24,936 nt of DNA from Bacteroidaceae bacterium. GTDB lineage: Bacteria > Bacteroidota > Bacteroidia > Bacteroidales > Bacteroidaceae. The stretch spans positions 29,661 through 54,596 of the forward strand of contig JABUUA010000021.1 of NCBI GenBank assembly GCA_021443405.1, written 5' to 3'. Under the pieces are notes generated by a model that was given only the letters and a program-made list of their open reading frames with translations, made no database searches and was not told the DNA's origin. This document shows, piece after piece, positions 15,038 to 23,160 of this stretch (within the stretch, counting starts at the first letter, position 1; each line of letters begins with the position of its first letter). Both the position numbers and the translations under genes were made by a program.

Positions 15038-15089
15038 TCGCTTAATCGCAGCCATCATAAAGGACACCGCAAAGAGAACCTCGGTTTGA

Positions 15090-15126
15090 AAATTATAAAA
15101 GCGGCAACCTTTTCGGGGCTGCCGCT
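15090..15126 (-). terminator. Rho-independent terminator of the M60 peptidase gene
   Basis: On the minus strand, 31 bases after the stop, AGCGGCA and TGCCGCT pair around a 13-base GC-rich loop. A T-rich run, TTTATAATTTT, follows. Confidence 0.85.
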
Positions 15127-15156
15127 ATGTTGGGGGATAAAATCCGTGGGGATGTG

Positions 15157-18100
15157 TTACTTCACGAGCACTTTCTTGCCGTTGATGATGTAGACGCCTT
15201 GTCGAACGCTGCTAACGCGACGGCCGTTCATGTCGAAGACCTTCTGCGTGTCGGCGTCGGGAGCCGAGAGAATCTCGTTGATGGCGTCGGCGGTGGTGAT
15301 GCTGAAACTGCTTCCGAAGTCGTAGGTGAAAGCGGTAGCCTCGGCTACTTGCTCGGTCTGCTTGGCATCGGCGCTCAGTACGTAAGCGTTGGCGGTGGTG
15401 GTGTAGTCACCAGCATTTACGGTCACGTTGTTGAGTACGTAGTTGGCAGCGCCTTCGATGACCACGGGCTGACCAGCTGCCACGGTGCTTGCCTTCTGCA
15501 TGACGCCGTCGGCGATGGTGGTGGCGTTCTGCACGTCGAAGGGAAGGGTGAGTGCCTGGAAGCCTTCGCCTGCCTTGGTGAAGGTGAGCTGCTGAGCCGT
15601 TGCTGCGGGCAGGTGAGCGGGCAGATTGCCATCGATGACGAGCTTCTGTGCCGTGCCGTCGGTGTTGATGACGTTGGTGCTTCCGAGCAGTGCCTCAGGA
15701 GCATTGGCACTTCCAACCACTGCAAATGCGTTGGCGGGCAGATAGGCGTCGATGTTGTCGTCGGCCCACCACTGCTTGCTGGTGCCGTCGGCAAAGCTGA
15801 CCTGCATCTTGTAAACGGGAGAAGTGCCGCTCTTGTAGTAGGGGCAAGGAACGTCGGTCATGTTCTGTTGCGCTGCTACCACCACGACTTGGTCGGGGAA
15901 CATCGAGCGGAGCGGAGCGGGGATGGTAGCGCTCTTCTTGTTGACTGCCCAGATGAAGTTGCCGTCGAGGTCGTATACCTTGTGGCCCAGATAACCAGTG
16001 CCCTTGAATGAGATGGTGCTGCCACTCACGGTGTAATAGTCGCCATCGACATCGTATTCGGTATGTCCGTCGTAACTCTCGTAGTCACCGCCGTTGCAAG
16101 CCGTCTGGTAGTAACCGTTGGTCTCGCCCGAACCGGATGCACTCCAGCGGAGGCCGTCGGCGCGCGGAACGAACTTGAAGATGTTGTCGGCGTCAGCCTC
16201 GTGGCGCTCTTGGCGGTCGTTGATGAACATGATGTTGCCCAACTTCTTGGGATACTTCTTCATGTAGGCCTTGGCAGCGTCGATTTCCTTCTGCGTTGTG
16301 GTCACAAAGTAGTTGGCGTAGTCGCCCACGAAGTGATTGTTCTCAGGAACGAACATTCCGTAAGCCTCGAAGAATTCTGAGAGGTCGGCCTGCGCCACGT
16401 CGCAAACTTTCTTGGCAAAGTGGAGGTAGTCCTGAGCACCCGATACAGCGTTACCGCCTTGTATGACTTCGCCGTCACTGGTGGTCGCGGTGAGCGAACC
16501 GTTCCAAGTGCCCTTTGACATGGGGTCTTTGCGCAGTTCCTTAAAGAGTTTCTGCAGGAAGCGCTCGTCGTGCTTCTGAGCATGGAAGTAGAGATAGAGC
16601 TGGGTGTAGAGACGGCAGTTGATGTCGATACCGCGGTCGTTCCACTCCTTGCCCAGGGCGAAGTAGTTGTCGAAGTTGGTGGCGGGAGCGTCGTAACGCG
16701 TGTTGCAGATACCGCCTTCGTGGGTGTTGATGTTCGAGAACAAGTTATTACTTGACTCCATGCAACCTACCATGCAGATGGTATTCTGGTGGTTGTGACC
16801 CATTTCGTGGCTGGGTCCCCAGAACGGACCGCCGCCGTTGCCGTCACTCGTAAAGCGACGGTTGTTGTAGTAGTTCATGCAACCAGAGAGGGTGTTCTCG
16901 TGATAGTAAGTGCCGTAGGTGGTTGCGAACATGTAGTTGTAGTTCACAGAGAACACATTCCAAATGTTGTTGAAGCGGCCTTCAAACTCTTCCAGGCCCT
17001 GGTAACGCTCTTCGTTGGCGCAGATGGTGTTCCAAACGTGGAGCAGGAGTTCTACGTCTTCCATGGCGTCACCTTCCAGACGATGAGCCTCGGCAATGGC
17101 ATCCTTCACCAACTGAGTGTGCATGGCGAACACGAGATTCTTAGACTTGAGGTTGATGACGGGACACTTGTCGTGCTGCATCATGTCCATGTCTATCATG
17201 TTCTTCCAGTCTTGGTTGGTCATACCGCGGGTCACGTCGAAATAACCTTGCACGCCACCGCCCTCGACATGTACTTTTATGTCGGGATAGTCGGCGAGGA
17301 ATTTCTCGGGATTGTCGAGCTGGTAGAAGATGTAGAGCAAGCTCTGCTCAGTGGCCTGAATCACGTTGAAGCCCTTGTGCAAGTCGGTGCAGATGCCGGT
17401 CTGGTGACCACCGGGAACGCCCTCGGTGGGAACCACCTCCACTTGCAGCGTGCACTCTGCCTTGGGGTCTTGGTCCACATAGATGTAAGCCACCTCACCG
17501 CTGTTGAGCACGATGCTGGTGGGATTAGAGAGTTTACCATAGGCGTTACTTTGACCTGTATATTCTCTCCACGACATCTTCTGGTGATTACTGTAAATCT
17601 TATAGTCGGCAACGCGGAAGAACTTCTCGTAAGCGTCCGTCACCTTGCTCTTGTCGGTGGTGTAGGCCCATGTGTTGTTCTTCACCTTCAGCACCATCTC
17701 CTTAATGGCTTTCGGCAAGGTTGCATAGTCGGCGTTAGCGGCCAGTTGCTCGTCGGTCAGAGCTTGGATGTCAGACTTCAGCTGACTGCAAGCCTTGTCG
17801 GTGAACAATGCGTCGAGAGCAGCCTGGTAAGTGGCCTGGTTCGTCACGGCGTCGGTGTAAATCTGATAGCTCTCTTGTGCGGCAGCAATCTCATCATCGG
17901 TCACGTTGACCTCCACGAAGGCCCACTTGTTGTTAGAGTTCGAGTTGTACCACAGCACGACGTTCGAACTATTGTCGCAGTGCATGCCCTTGTCGTTGCC
18001 ATTCGTGTTGGTGATGTACCAACTGTATTCCCATTCGTCGGCGCCGGTGCTCACTACGAAATGACTGGCTTCTGTGCTGGCCGTCTTATAGATGTTGCTG

Positions 18101-19299
18101 AGGTTCGACTGGTTCTGAATGTAATTGTTCGAGAATGCGTTGCGGAAAGAAACCTTGTTGTTGCTGTTGAGCGTAGCCTTCCACAACTGGCTGAAGTTGG
18201 TGGCGTCCGTATTCATGGCGCGGACACCTGAGCCCGTCTCGGTCATGCACTTGCCGTTGTTCACGTTCGTGATGCGGTAGTAGCGGCCGTCGGTGAGCTG
18301 AGGAACGTAGCCGGTGGCGGCGTTGATATTGTCGCGCACGGTCTGCAGGTCGATGTCCTCAACCAGTTCGATGGCCCAGTCGCAACCAGGGTCACCCTCG
18401 GAAGTCCAAGTGGTGATGCTCGTGTGGTCGTTCATCAGGTTGAGGCACTTGTTGCCAAATTCCTCCTTCGATGAAATGTTTACAAAGGCTTCGTCGCCCT
18501 TGTTGTTGGGACTGAAGCGGATGTACAGTGTGGCGGGGCTGCCGGTCGGTTCAGAGAAACCGTCCTTCAGATACTGACCCGTGTAGGCGCTGCGCAGGTT
18601 GTAGCCCTCTCCGCTCTTGGTGGCATACCAGACACTGGTGAGATCGCTGCTGTTGGTTGTGCACTTGGCAGAACCCGCTGCTGTGGTGGTCAGCCAGCTG
18701 TTCATGTTGCGGCGACAGTGCAGACGCATGAAGCCGAGCTTGTTCATCTGGTAGTTGTAAAGAGCCTTGCCCGTCAAGTCGGTGGGAGCGGCGGCGTTGG
18801 CAACGCGGAAAGTCCAGTCACCGATGCTGCCAACTGTGGCTGCAGTACCACCCTTGGGGTCGGTGCCGTCGGTGGGAGCCGTGAGTTTGTAGGTCCCGTT
18901 ACCGATGGTGAAATGTCCGTCGGCAATGCTGCTGATGCTCAGTGCCCACGAAGCTGTGGGGCTGGCGCCCGTTCCGCGTGCACTGCTGCTGGGAGCCTTG
19001 ACATAATTGCCGAGGCCCGTCTTGATGTAATACTTGTCGCCTTCAGCTACAAGCGTGAACAAGTAGCCGGCGCCTTCTGTAGCGTCAAGCCCTGTGGGGC
19101 TGGTGGAGGTTTGCTTCAAGGCGTTGCTGCCATCTTCCTTGATGTAGCGCTTGGAGCCGTTGTTGTAGAGGAAGTACCACTTGCCCACTTCCAGCGTCGT
19201 TGCGTCGTCGCCGACACCAAGGACTCCTGTGGGAACTTCCTGCGCCCATGTGCCTATTGTCGTAAGCAGCATCATGAGCAAAAGGGTTAACTTTTTCAT
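15157..19299 (-). CDS. Secreted peptidase M60-family zinc metallopeptidase (mucinase type)
   Basis: The protein has 1380 residues and a signal peptide (MKKLTLLLMMLLTTIGTWAQ). The zinc motif lies in GPSHEMGHNHQNTICMVGCM: His831, Glu832 and His835, then Glu848 twelve residues later. This fits the HExxH-x(8,28)-E pattern of the M60/enhancin-like family, whose known members cleave mucin-type glycoproteins. The catalytic module spans roughly 560-920. Before it are beta-rich segments with aromatic and Asn-rich repeats (about 30-470, for example DGRYYRITNVNNGKC) that look like ricin-type trefoil or other sugar-binding modules. A long beta-rich C-terminal region ends FDMNGRRV and then GVYIINGKKVLVK, a type IX secretion-like tail. 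It is therefore probably surface-attached or released. It has its own promoter behind the terminator of the large adhesin-like gene, and may work with the GH89 on glycosylated host protein. Confidence 0.93.
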   Translation of the reverse strand: MKKLTLLLMMLLTTIGTWAQEVPTGVLGVGDDATTLEVGKWYFLYNNGSKRYIKEDGSNALKQTSTSPTGLDATEGAGYLFTLVAEGDKYYIKTGLGNYVKAPSSSARGTGASPTASWALSISSIADGHFTIGNGTYKLTAPTDGTDPKGGTAATVGSIGDWTFRVANAAAPTDLTGKALYNYQMNKLGFMRLHCRRNMNSWLTTTAAGSAKCTTNSSDLTSVWYATKSGEGYNLRSAYTGQYLKDGFSEPTGSPATLYIRFSPNNKGDEAFVNISSKEEFGNKCLNLMNDHTSITTWTSEGDPGCDWAIELVEDIDLQTVRDNINAATGYVPQLTDGRYYRITNVNNGKCMTETGSGVRAMNTDATNFSQLWKATLNSNNKVSFRNAFSNNYIQNQSNLSNIYKTASTEASHFVVSTGADEWEYSWYITNTNGNDKGMHCDNSSNVVLWYNSNSNNKWAFVEVNVTDDEIAAAQESYQIYTDAVTNQATYQAALDALFTDKACSQLKSDIQALTDEQLAANADYATLPKAIKEMVLKVKNNTWAYTTDKSKVTDAYEKFFRVADYKIYSNHQKMSWREYTGQSNAYGKLSNPTSIVLNSGEVAYIYVDQDPKAECTLQVEVVPTEGVPGGHQTGICTDLHKGFNVIQATEQSLLYIFYQLDNPEKFLADYPDIKVHVEGGGVQGYFDVTRGMTNQDWKNMIDMDMMQHDKCPVINLKSKNLVFAMHTQLVKDAIAEAHRLEGDAMEDVELLLHVWNTICANEERYQGLEEFEGRFNNIWNVFSVNYNYMFATTYGTYYHENTLSGCMNYYNNRRFTSDGNGGGPFWGPSHEMGHNHQNTICMVGCMESSNNLFSNINTHEGGICNTRYDAPATNFDNYFALGKEWNDRGIDINCRLYTQLYLYFHAQKHDERFLQKLFKELRKDPMSKGTWNGSLTATTSDGEVIQGGNAVSGAQDYLHFAKKVCDVAQADLSEFFEAYGMFVPENNHFVGDYANYFVTTTQKEIDAAKAYMKKYPKKLGNIMFINDRQERHEADADNIFKFVPRADGLRWSASGSGETNGYYQTACNGGDYESYDGHTEYDVDGDYYTVSGSTISFKGTGYLGHKVYDLDGNFIWAVNKKSATIPAPLRSMFPDQVVVVAAQQNMTDVPCPYYKSGTSPVYKMQVSFADGTSKQWWADDNIDAYLPANAFAVVGSANAPEALLGSTNVINTDGTAQKLVIDGNLPAHLPAATAQQLTFTKAGEGFQALTLPFDVQNATTIADGVMQKASTVAAGQPVVIEGAANYVLNNVTVNAGDYTTTANAYVLSADAKQTEQVAEATAFTYDFGSSFSITTADAINEILSAPDADTQKVFDMNGRRVSSVRQGVYIINGKKVLVK

Positions 19300-19331
19300 G
19301 AATAAATAGTATTTAAGTATAATAATATAGG

Positions 19332-19363
19332 CAAAGTTACAAAAAAAGCCCCGAAGGACGAAC
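19332..19363 (-). promoter_or_regulatory. Promoter of the M60 gene, abutting the upstream terminator
   Basis: TAACTTTG on the minus strand (19339-19332) is a good -7 element, 32 bases before the ATG. The -33 position, about 20 bases further up, falls in the loop of the preceding terminator (GTTCG) and is a weak match. Confidence 0.6.
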
Positions 19364-19371
19364 CTCCGGGA
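19341..19371 (-). terminator. Rho-independent terminator between the F5/8-domain gene and the M60 gene
   Basis: On the minus strand, AGTCCCGGAGG (from 19371) pairs with CCTTCGGGGCT around a TTCGT loop, with two wobble positions, followed by TTTTTTT (to 19341). A T-run also flanks the plus-strand side at 19374-19383, so it could stop transcription both ways. Confidence 0.85.
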
Positions 19372-19411
19372 CTGTTTTTTTTTGTTAAATAATTAGATGT
19401 GCTCTACATTA

Positions 19412-22400
19412 TTACTTGACAGCCACCTTCACGCCGTTCAGAATGTAGATGCCGCGACCCATATTCTTGATAGCGTTGATGTTGCCATTACCAACCAGAC
19501 GACCATCAATGGTGTAGATGTTGCCGTTCTTGCTAACTTCTTCCACTGAGGTGATAGCGTCGTACTCCTCAGAGCTGATTACCAGGGTAACTTCATCGGT
19601 TACGTCGAGGTCTTCCTCAGCAGCGATGTAAGCACCGTTCTGGCCTACAGCGGCGGCAGTCTTCTTGGTGACAACCAGTTTGTTGCCGTCCGGAACAATC
19701 TTGCCAGTACCGATGGTCAGACCGTCGTAAGTACCCACCAGAGCATCCATGGTTGCGGGCTCCTTGGCGATTTCGTAACCGTGCTTCAGCTGGATGAGGT
19801 CGTAGTCAGCAGCCTCGGCCTCAGCGTTGTAGTCCTCAACACTGCCGGCAATCATCATGAAGGGCTGGCCTGCAGCAGCCGTGTTGTCCTTCAAGGGGCT
19901 CAGAGTTACTTCCGTCTCGTTGAGCGTTACGCCGTAGAGAACAACGTCGTTGCTCACGGGAGTAACAGATACGGGATAGCAGTAAGCGCCAATCTCGCCA
20001 GTCAGCACATAGTCCTGATACTCGGTGCCGTCGTAGTCAGCGGCAACGTCCTCAACCTCCACGATGTAGAGACCAGAGTTGCTACCTACGTCGGGCGTGC
20101 TCCAAGTCACGAGCGTGTTGAAGTCGCGCTGAGCGTGCAAGTTGTTGTTGTTGGCGCCGGCAAGAGTCTTACCCGTGAGGAGGTTCTGACCGAAGCCGAT
20201 AGCCTTCTGAGTGAACAGCGTGGGATGAATGTTCAGTGTTACGGCGCCGCTTGTGCCGGCAGCCTTCAGGAACATACCCGTGGCCTTGTTCTGGATGATG
20301 TAAGCCGTGTCGCCAACAGCGATGAAGCGCCACTTAGAAAGTTCCTGGTCCTGAATCTCCATTTCCTTATCCTGGAAGAAGAGACGCTGGCCGAGAGCAA
20401 CTTCGTCAGCATTGATGTTCTCGATGTTGTAAACGTCGGTGTTCGTCTCGTCGGTAACAATCTGAGCCACTGACAAGAACTTGCCAAAGAGTTCGGGCTG
20501 GGTTACGCCAGTCTCCTCGTTGATGTCGGCAATCATGTTGTTCTTGCCCCAGCCGTGAGCGTCGTATTCAGCCTCGGTGGCCAAATGAATCTGATACCAC
20601 TTGCCGGTCTGCACCTGGTTAGCAGCGGCGGGAACGCCCTCTGCCAAGCTGGTCAGCGTGTTGATGTGCTCCTCGCTCTTAGCGGGAGTGTAGTCGGCCG
20701 ACTGGTCGTAAGCTGTTGCGGCGGCAATAGCGTTGGTCAGGGCGGTCACGCAGTTAGCGTCCTTCCACTCACCGGGATTGTTACCGATGACCACGCCTTC
20801 TGACAGAGGAGCAACCTCCTCCAGTTTTGCGCGCAGGGCGGCGGGATCAACGAACTTAGCGATGAAGGCATCGTAAGCAGCCTTCAGAGCGTTGAACTCG
20901 TCGATGGTAACGTCAGCAGCCTCCAAGTCAGTCTGAGCGGCGAGAACAGCCTCGAGGTCGGTGACGATGCTGCCCATAACCGTGTACTGGTTGGGGTCGC
21001 GCTGTGTTACTTCGGCGGGATAGAGCTGGAACTCCGACATGTGGGCATAACCACGAGTGCTGCCGCCGGGAACATACGTATTGTTGATGTAGAAGCGCAG
21101 GTACTTGTACTCGCCTACGGGGAAGACGGGAGACGTAACGGTCTCGGTGTTGCTGCCCCAAGGAGTGCTTACCTCTGCCAACAAGTCACAAGCATCTTTC
21201 TCTGCTTCAGCGTCGTTCGTGCCGTAGATGCCCCATTCCGTGATGTGGTCGTTGACTACGTTACGACGGGTGAACTTCATGGCAGCACTTGCAACGGTCT
21301 CGTCGGGCATCTCTACCTGCAGATAGTGAGTACCGCCTGCAACGCTACCTGCTGACCATGCGCTGTGCCAGAAAGTACCGGTGTCGCCGTCGAGGAGCGC
21401 TTCGATACTGCCCTCGCTGGTCTCAGTGTAAGGTGAAGAGAGCTGAGCTACGTCGGTCACCAAGGGCTGATCCTCATACAAAGTAGTGCTGATGTCCTTG
21501 GCAATCTCCAGCTTCGCAGCAGCGTCGGCCTTCATTTCAGTCCACTGAGCCACCAGGACGTCGTGGTTCTTGATGGGCTCGTAAGCCTCAATGATAGCCT
21601 GAGCCTCTTCGTCACTTACTTGAACGAGCACCCATTCACTAGCGGGTGAACCGTTGGTAGTCCAAGCAACGATGTTGCCAGCCTTGCCGGCGCCGCCGCC
21701 GTGACCACCAGCGTGGAGGTAGCGATAGTCCTCGTTAGCCTGGCTTGCGGGAATCAGGGCAACGATGTTTCGGCCGTCGTCCTCAGTGCGCAAAGCCTCG
21801 ATGTGCATGACCGTCCCGGTCTCAGCCATGGTGATGTTGGCTGAGGTAGCCGTGGCAGGAGCGAAACCGCCGTCGGTGGCCATGTTGGTGATGGTGTATT
21901 CGTGTTCGGGAGTTTCCTCGAACTTCCACAAGAACGGGCAAGCGCTGGGGTCGAGGGTGGTCCACTTGGCAAGAGTGCCGTCGGCATACATTGCCTTTTG
22001 CGGATAGATGGTCTCCGTGGTGGGGTCGCCACCTTCCACTTCAGAAGGAATCTCGACGTTCTCGTAGAACTCGAGAGCGTTCACAATGTGGTAGTAGCCG
22101 TTGGGGGTATAGAAGAATACCTTGGTGGCCAAGCAAGCGTTGTAAGCGTCGATGATGGCCTGGCCGAGAGCCTTGATTTCCTCGGGAGTGAGCGACTCGG
22201 CGTCGGGGCCGTCAGCATCGTGAGCAGCTGCGAGAGCGTTGTTGAAAGCCTCCACAGCAGCGGGGTCGTACTGACCAGGAGCGGTGCCGGGCACAAATTC
22301 CACGTTGTCGTACTCGTTCAGAATCTCAACCAGCGCGGCAAGAGCAGCGTCGCGGGGGTCGATGTCCACCCAGACAACCTCGTGGATTGACCAGTCGTTG

Positions 22401-22975
22401 TTGCCGTTGATGCTGTTCAGCTCGCCGGTTCCCCACCAAGCGAGGGTTCCGCCGTTACTGTTGTTGTCGAGACGGTCGGCCATGTTCCACTTGTTGATGG
22501 CGAAGTGACCTTCTTGCGGACCAGTCGTTTCACCCTCCAACACGTTGATGAGATAGACGTTGAGGTCAACTGCGTCGTAAACATTGCTTGTGATGTTCAG
22601 GTCGGCGTCGAGCCAATTGCCCGTACCGAACTGGAGCTGATAAGCGCCATCGACATTGACACTCTCGACGAAGCGAACCATGTACTTGGCGGCCACGTCG
22701 GCCGAAGTCTCGTCGGCAACAGGGTCGGCGTTCGACTTCTTGGAGTGCGTTCCCACGCCCGTGTCGTAGGCAAAGCCTGCGCCCTGAGGCAGACCGCCCA
22801 CTTCGGCGTGAGCAGAACCACCACGGTGCTGTGCGAGGAAATACCATGTGTTTGGAGTCATTTCTGCCACTGCACCGCCGACACTTACTCCCTTCAGTTC
22901 AAACTCGGAGGATTGTGCGCTGGCGCCCAGCACGAACAACAAAAGCATGGCAAAAAAAGATGTAATCTTCTTCAT
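19412..22975 (-). CDS. Large secreted F5/8-type-C-domain protein with type IX-like tail (adhesin or glycan binder)
   Basis: The protein has 1187 residues. The frame opens further up at 23050, but the promoter -7 box (23035-23028) lies inside that extension. The ATG at 22975 gives a proper signal peptide (MKKITSFFAMLLLFVLGASA), so it is used. Residues about 505-640 form an F5/8 type C (discoidin) beta-sandwich with WHSAWSAGS and YKYLRFYINN. Helical stretches resembling FIVAR-type spacers lie at about 205-285 and 670-785. Repeated 'GKWYQIHLATEAEY'-type segments suggest further beta modules. I see no catalytic motif. The end, NIYTIDGRLV then GRGIYILNGVKVAVK, matches the tail of the M60 protein and implies type IX-like export to the surface. 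It probably binds host or mucin glycans beside the M60 protease. A role in biofilm or adhesion is also possible. Confidence 0.85.
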   Translation of the reverse strand: MKKITSFFAMLLLFVLGASAQSSEFELKGVSVGGAVAEMTPNTWYFLAQHRGGSAHAEVGGLPQGAGFAYDTGVGTHSKKSNADPVADETSADVAAKYMVRFVESVNVDGAYQLQFGTGNWLDADLNITSNVYDAVDLNVYLINVLEGETTGPQEGHFAINKWNMADRLDNNSNGGTLAWWGTGELNSINGNNDWSIHEVVWVDIDPRDAALAALVEILNEYDNVEFVPGTAPGQYDPAAVEAFNNALAAAHDADGPDAESLTPEEIKALGQAIIDAYNACLATKVFFYTPNGYYHIVNALEFYENVEIPSEVEGGDPTTETIYPQKAMYADGTLAKWTTLDPSACPFLWKFEETPEHEYTITNMATDGGFAPATATSANITMAETGTVMHIEALRTEDDGRNIVALIPASQANEDYRYLHAGGHGGGAGKAGNIVAWTTNGSPASEWVLVQVSDEEAQAIIEAYEPIKNHDVLVAQWTEMKADAAAKLEIAKDISTTLYEDQPLVTDVAQLSSPYTETSEGSIEALLDGDTGTFWHSAWSAGSVAGGTHYLQVEMPDETVASAAMKFTRRNVVNDHITEWGIYGTNDAEAEKDACDLLAEVSTPWGSNTETVTSPVFPVGEYKYLRFYINNTYVPGGSTRGYAHMSEFQLYPAEVTQRDPNQYTVMGSIVTDLEAVLAAQTDLEAADVTIDEFNALKAAYDAFIAKFVDPAALRAKLEEVAPLSEGVVIGNNPGEWKDANCVTALTNAIAAATAYDQSADYTPAKSEEHINTLTSLAEGVPAAANQVQTGKWYQIHLATEAEYDAHGWGKNNMIADINEETGVTQPELFGKFLSVAQIVTDETNTDVYNIENINADEVALGQRLFFQDKEMEIQDQELSKWRFIAVGDTAYIIQNKATGMFLKAAGTSGAVTLNIHPTLFTQKAIGFGQNLLTGKTLAGANNNNLHAQRDFNTLVTWSTPDVGSNSGLYIVEVEDVAADYDGTEYQDYVLTGEIGAYCYPVSVTPVSNDVVLYGVTLNETEVTLSPLKDNTAAAGQPFMMIAGSVEDYNAEAEAADYDLIQLKHGYEIAKEPATMDALVGTYDGLTIGTGKIVPDGNKLVVTKKTAAAVGQNGAYIAAEEDLDVTDEVTLVISSEEYDAITSVEEVSKNGNIYTIDGRLVGNGNINAIKNMGRGIYILNGVKVAVK

Positions 22976-23027
22976 GATAGTTTTTGTTTGGGTTAATATT
23001 AAGGTTACTTTCATTTCGTAATTTGGA

Positions 23028-23035
23028 CAAAGATA
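23028..23035 (-). promoter_or_regulatory. Promoter -7 element of the F5/8-domain gene
   Basis: TATCTTTG on the minus strand is a perfect -7 box, with a transcript start near 23022 and a leader of about 47 bases. No clear TTTG stands at the -33 position. The upstream sequence is shared with the divergent GH89 promoter. Confidence 0.65.
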
Positions 23036-23119
23036 CGTATTTCTCCCCACGAGTGTGCTCCTTCGACAAGCTTTTTATGTGATTTTAAGTTTTATTAACG
23101 GTCGAGGAATGCTGTCGTC

Positions 23120-23152
23120 TTTACAATTTAACCGAATCTTTTCGTAACTTTG
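23120..23152 (+). promoter_or_regulatory. Promoter of the GH89 gene, giving a near-leaderless transcript
   Basis: TTTA (23120-23123) and TAACTTTG (23145-23152) are 21 bases apart, close to the -33/-7 consensus. The ATG at 23161 begins only 8 bases after the -7 box, where transcription itself should start. Confidence 0.65.
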
Positions 23153-23160
23153 TGAGCACC

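Noticed and set aside
14840..15067. Minus-strand frame of 75 codons across the 22-bp repeats and hairpins
   Set aside because: The 22-bp period is not a multiple of three, so each unit is read in a different frame. It has no ribosome site, promoter or recognisable domain.
22976..23050. Upstream ATG adding 25 residues to the F5/8-domain protein
   Set aside because: The -7 promoter box lies inside the extension, and the downstream ATG gives a proper signal peptide.
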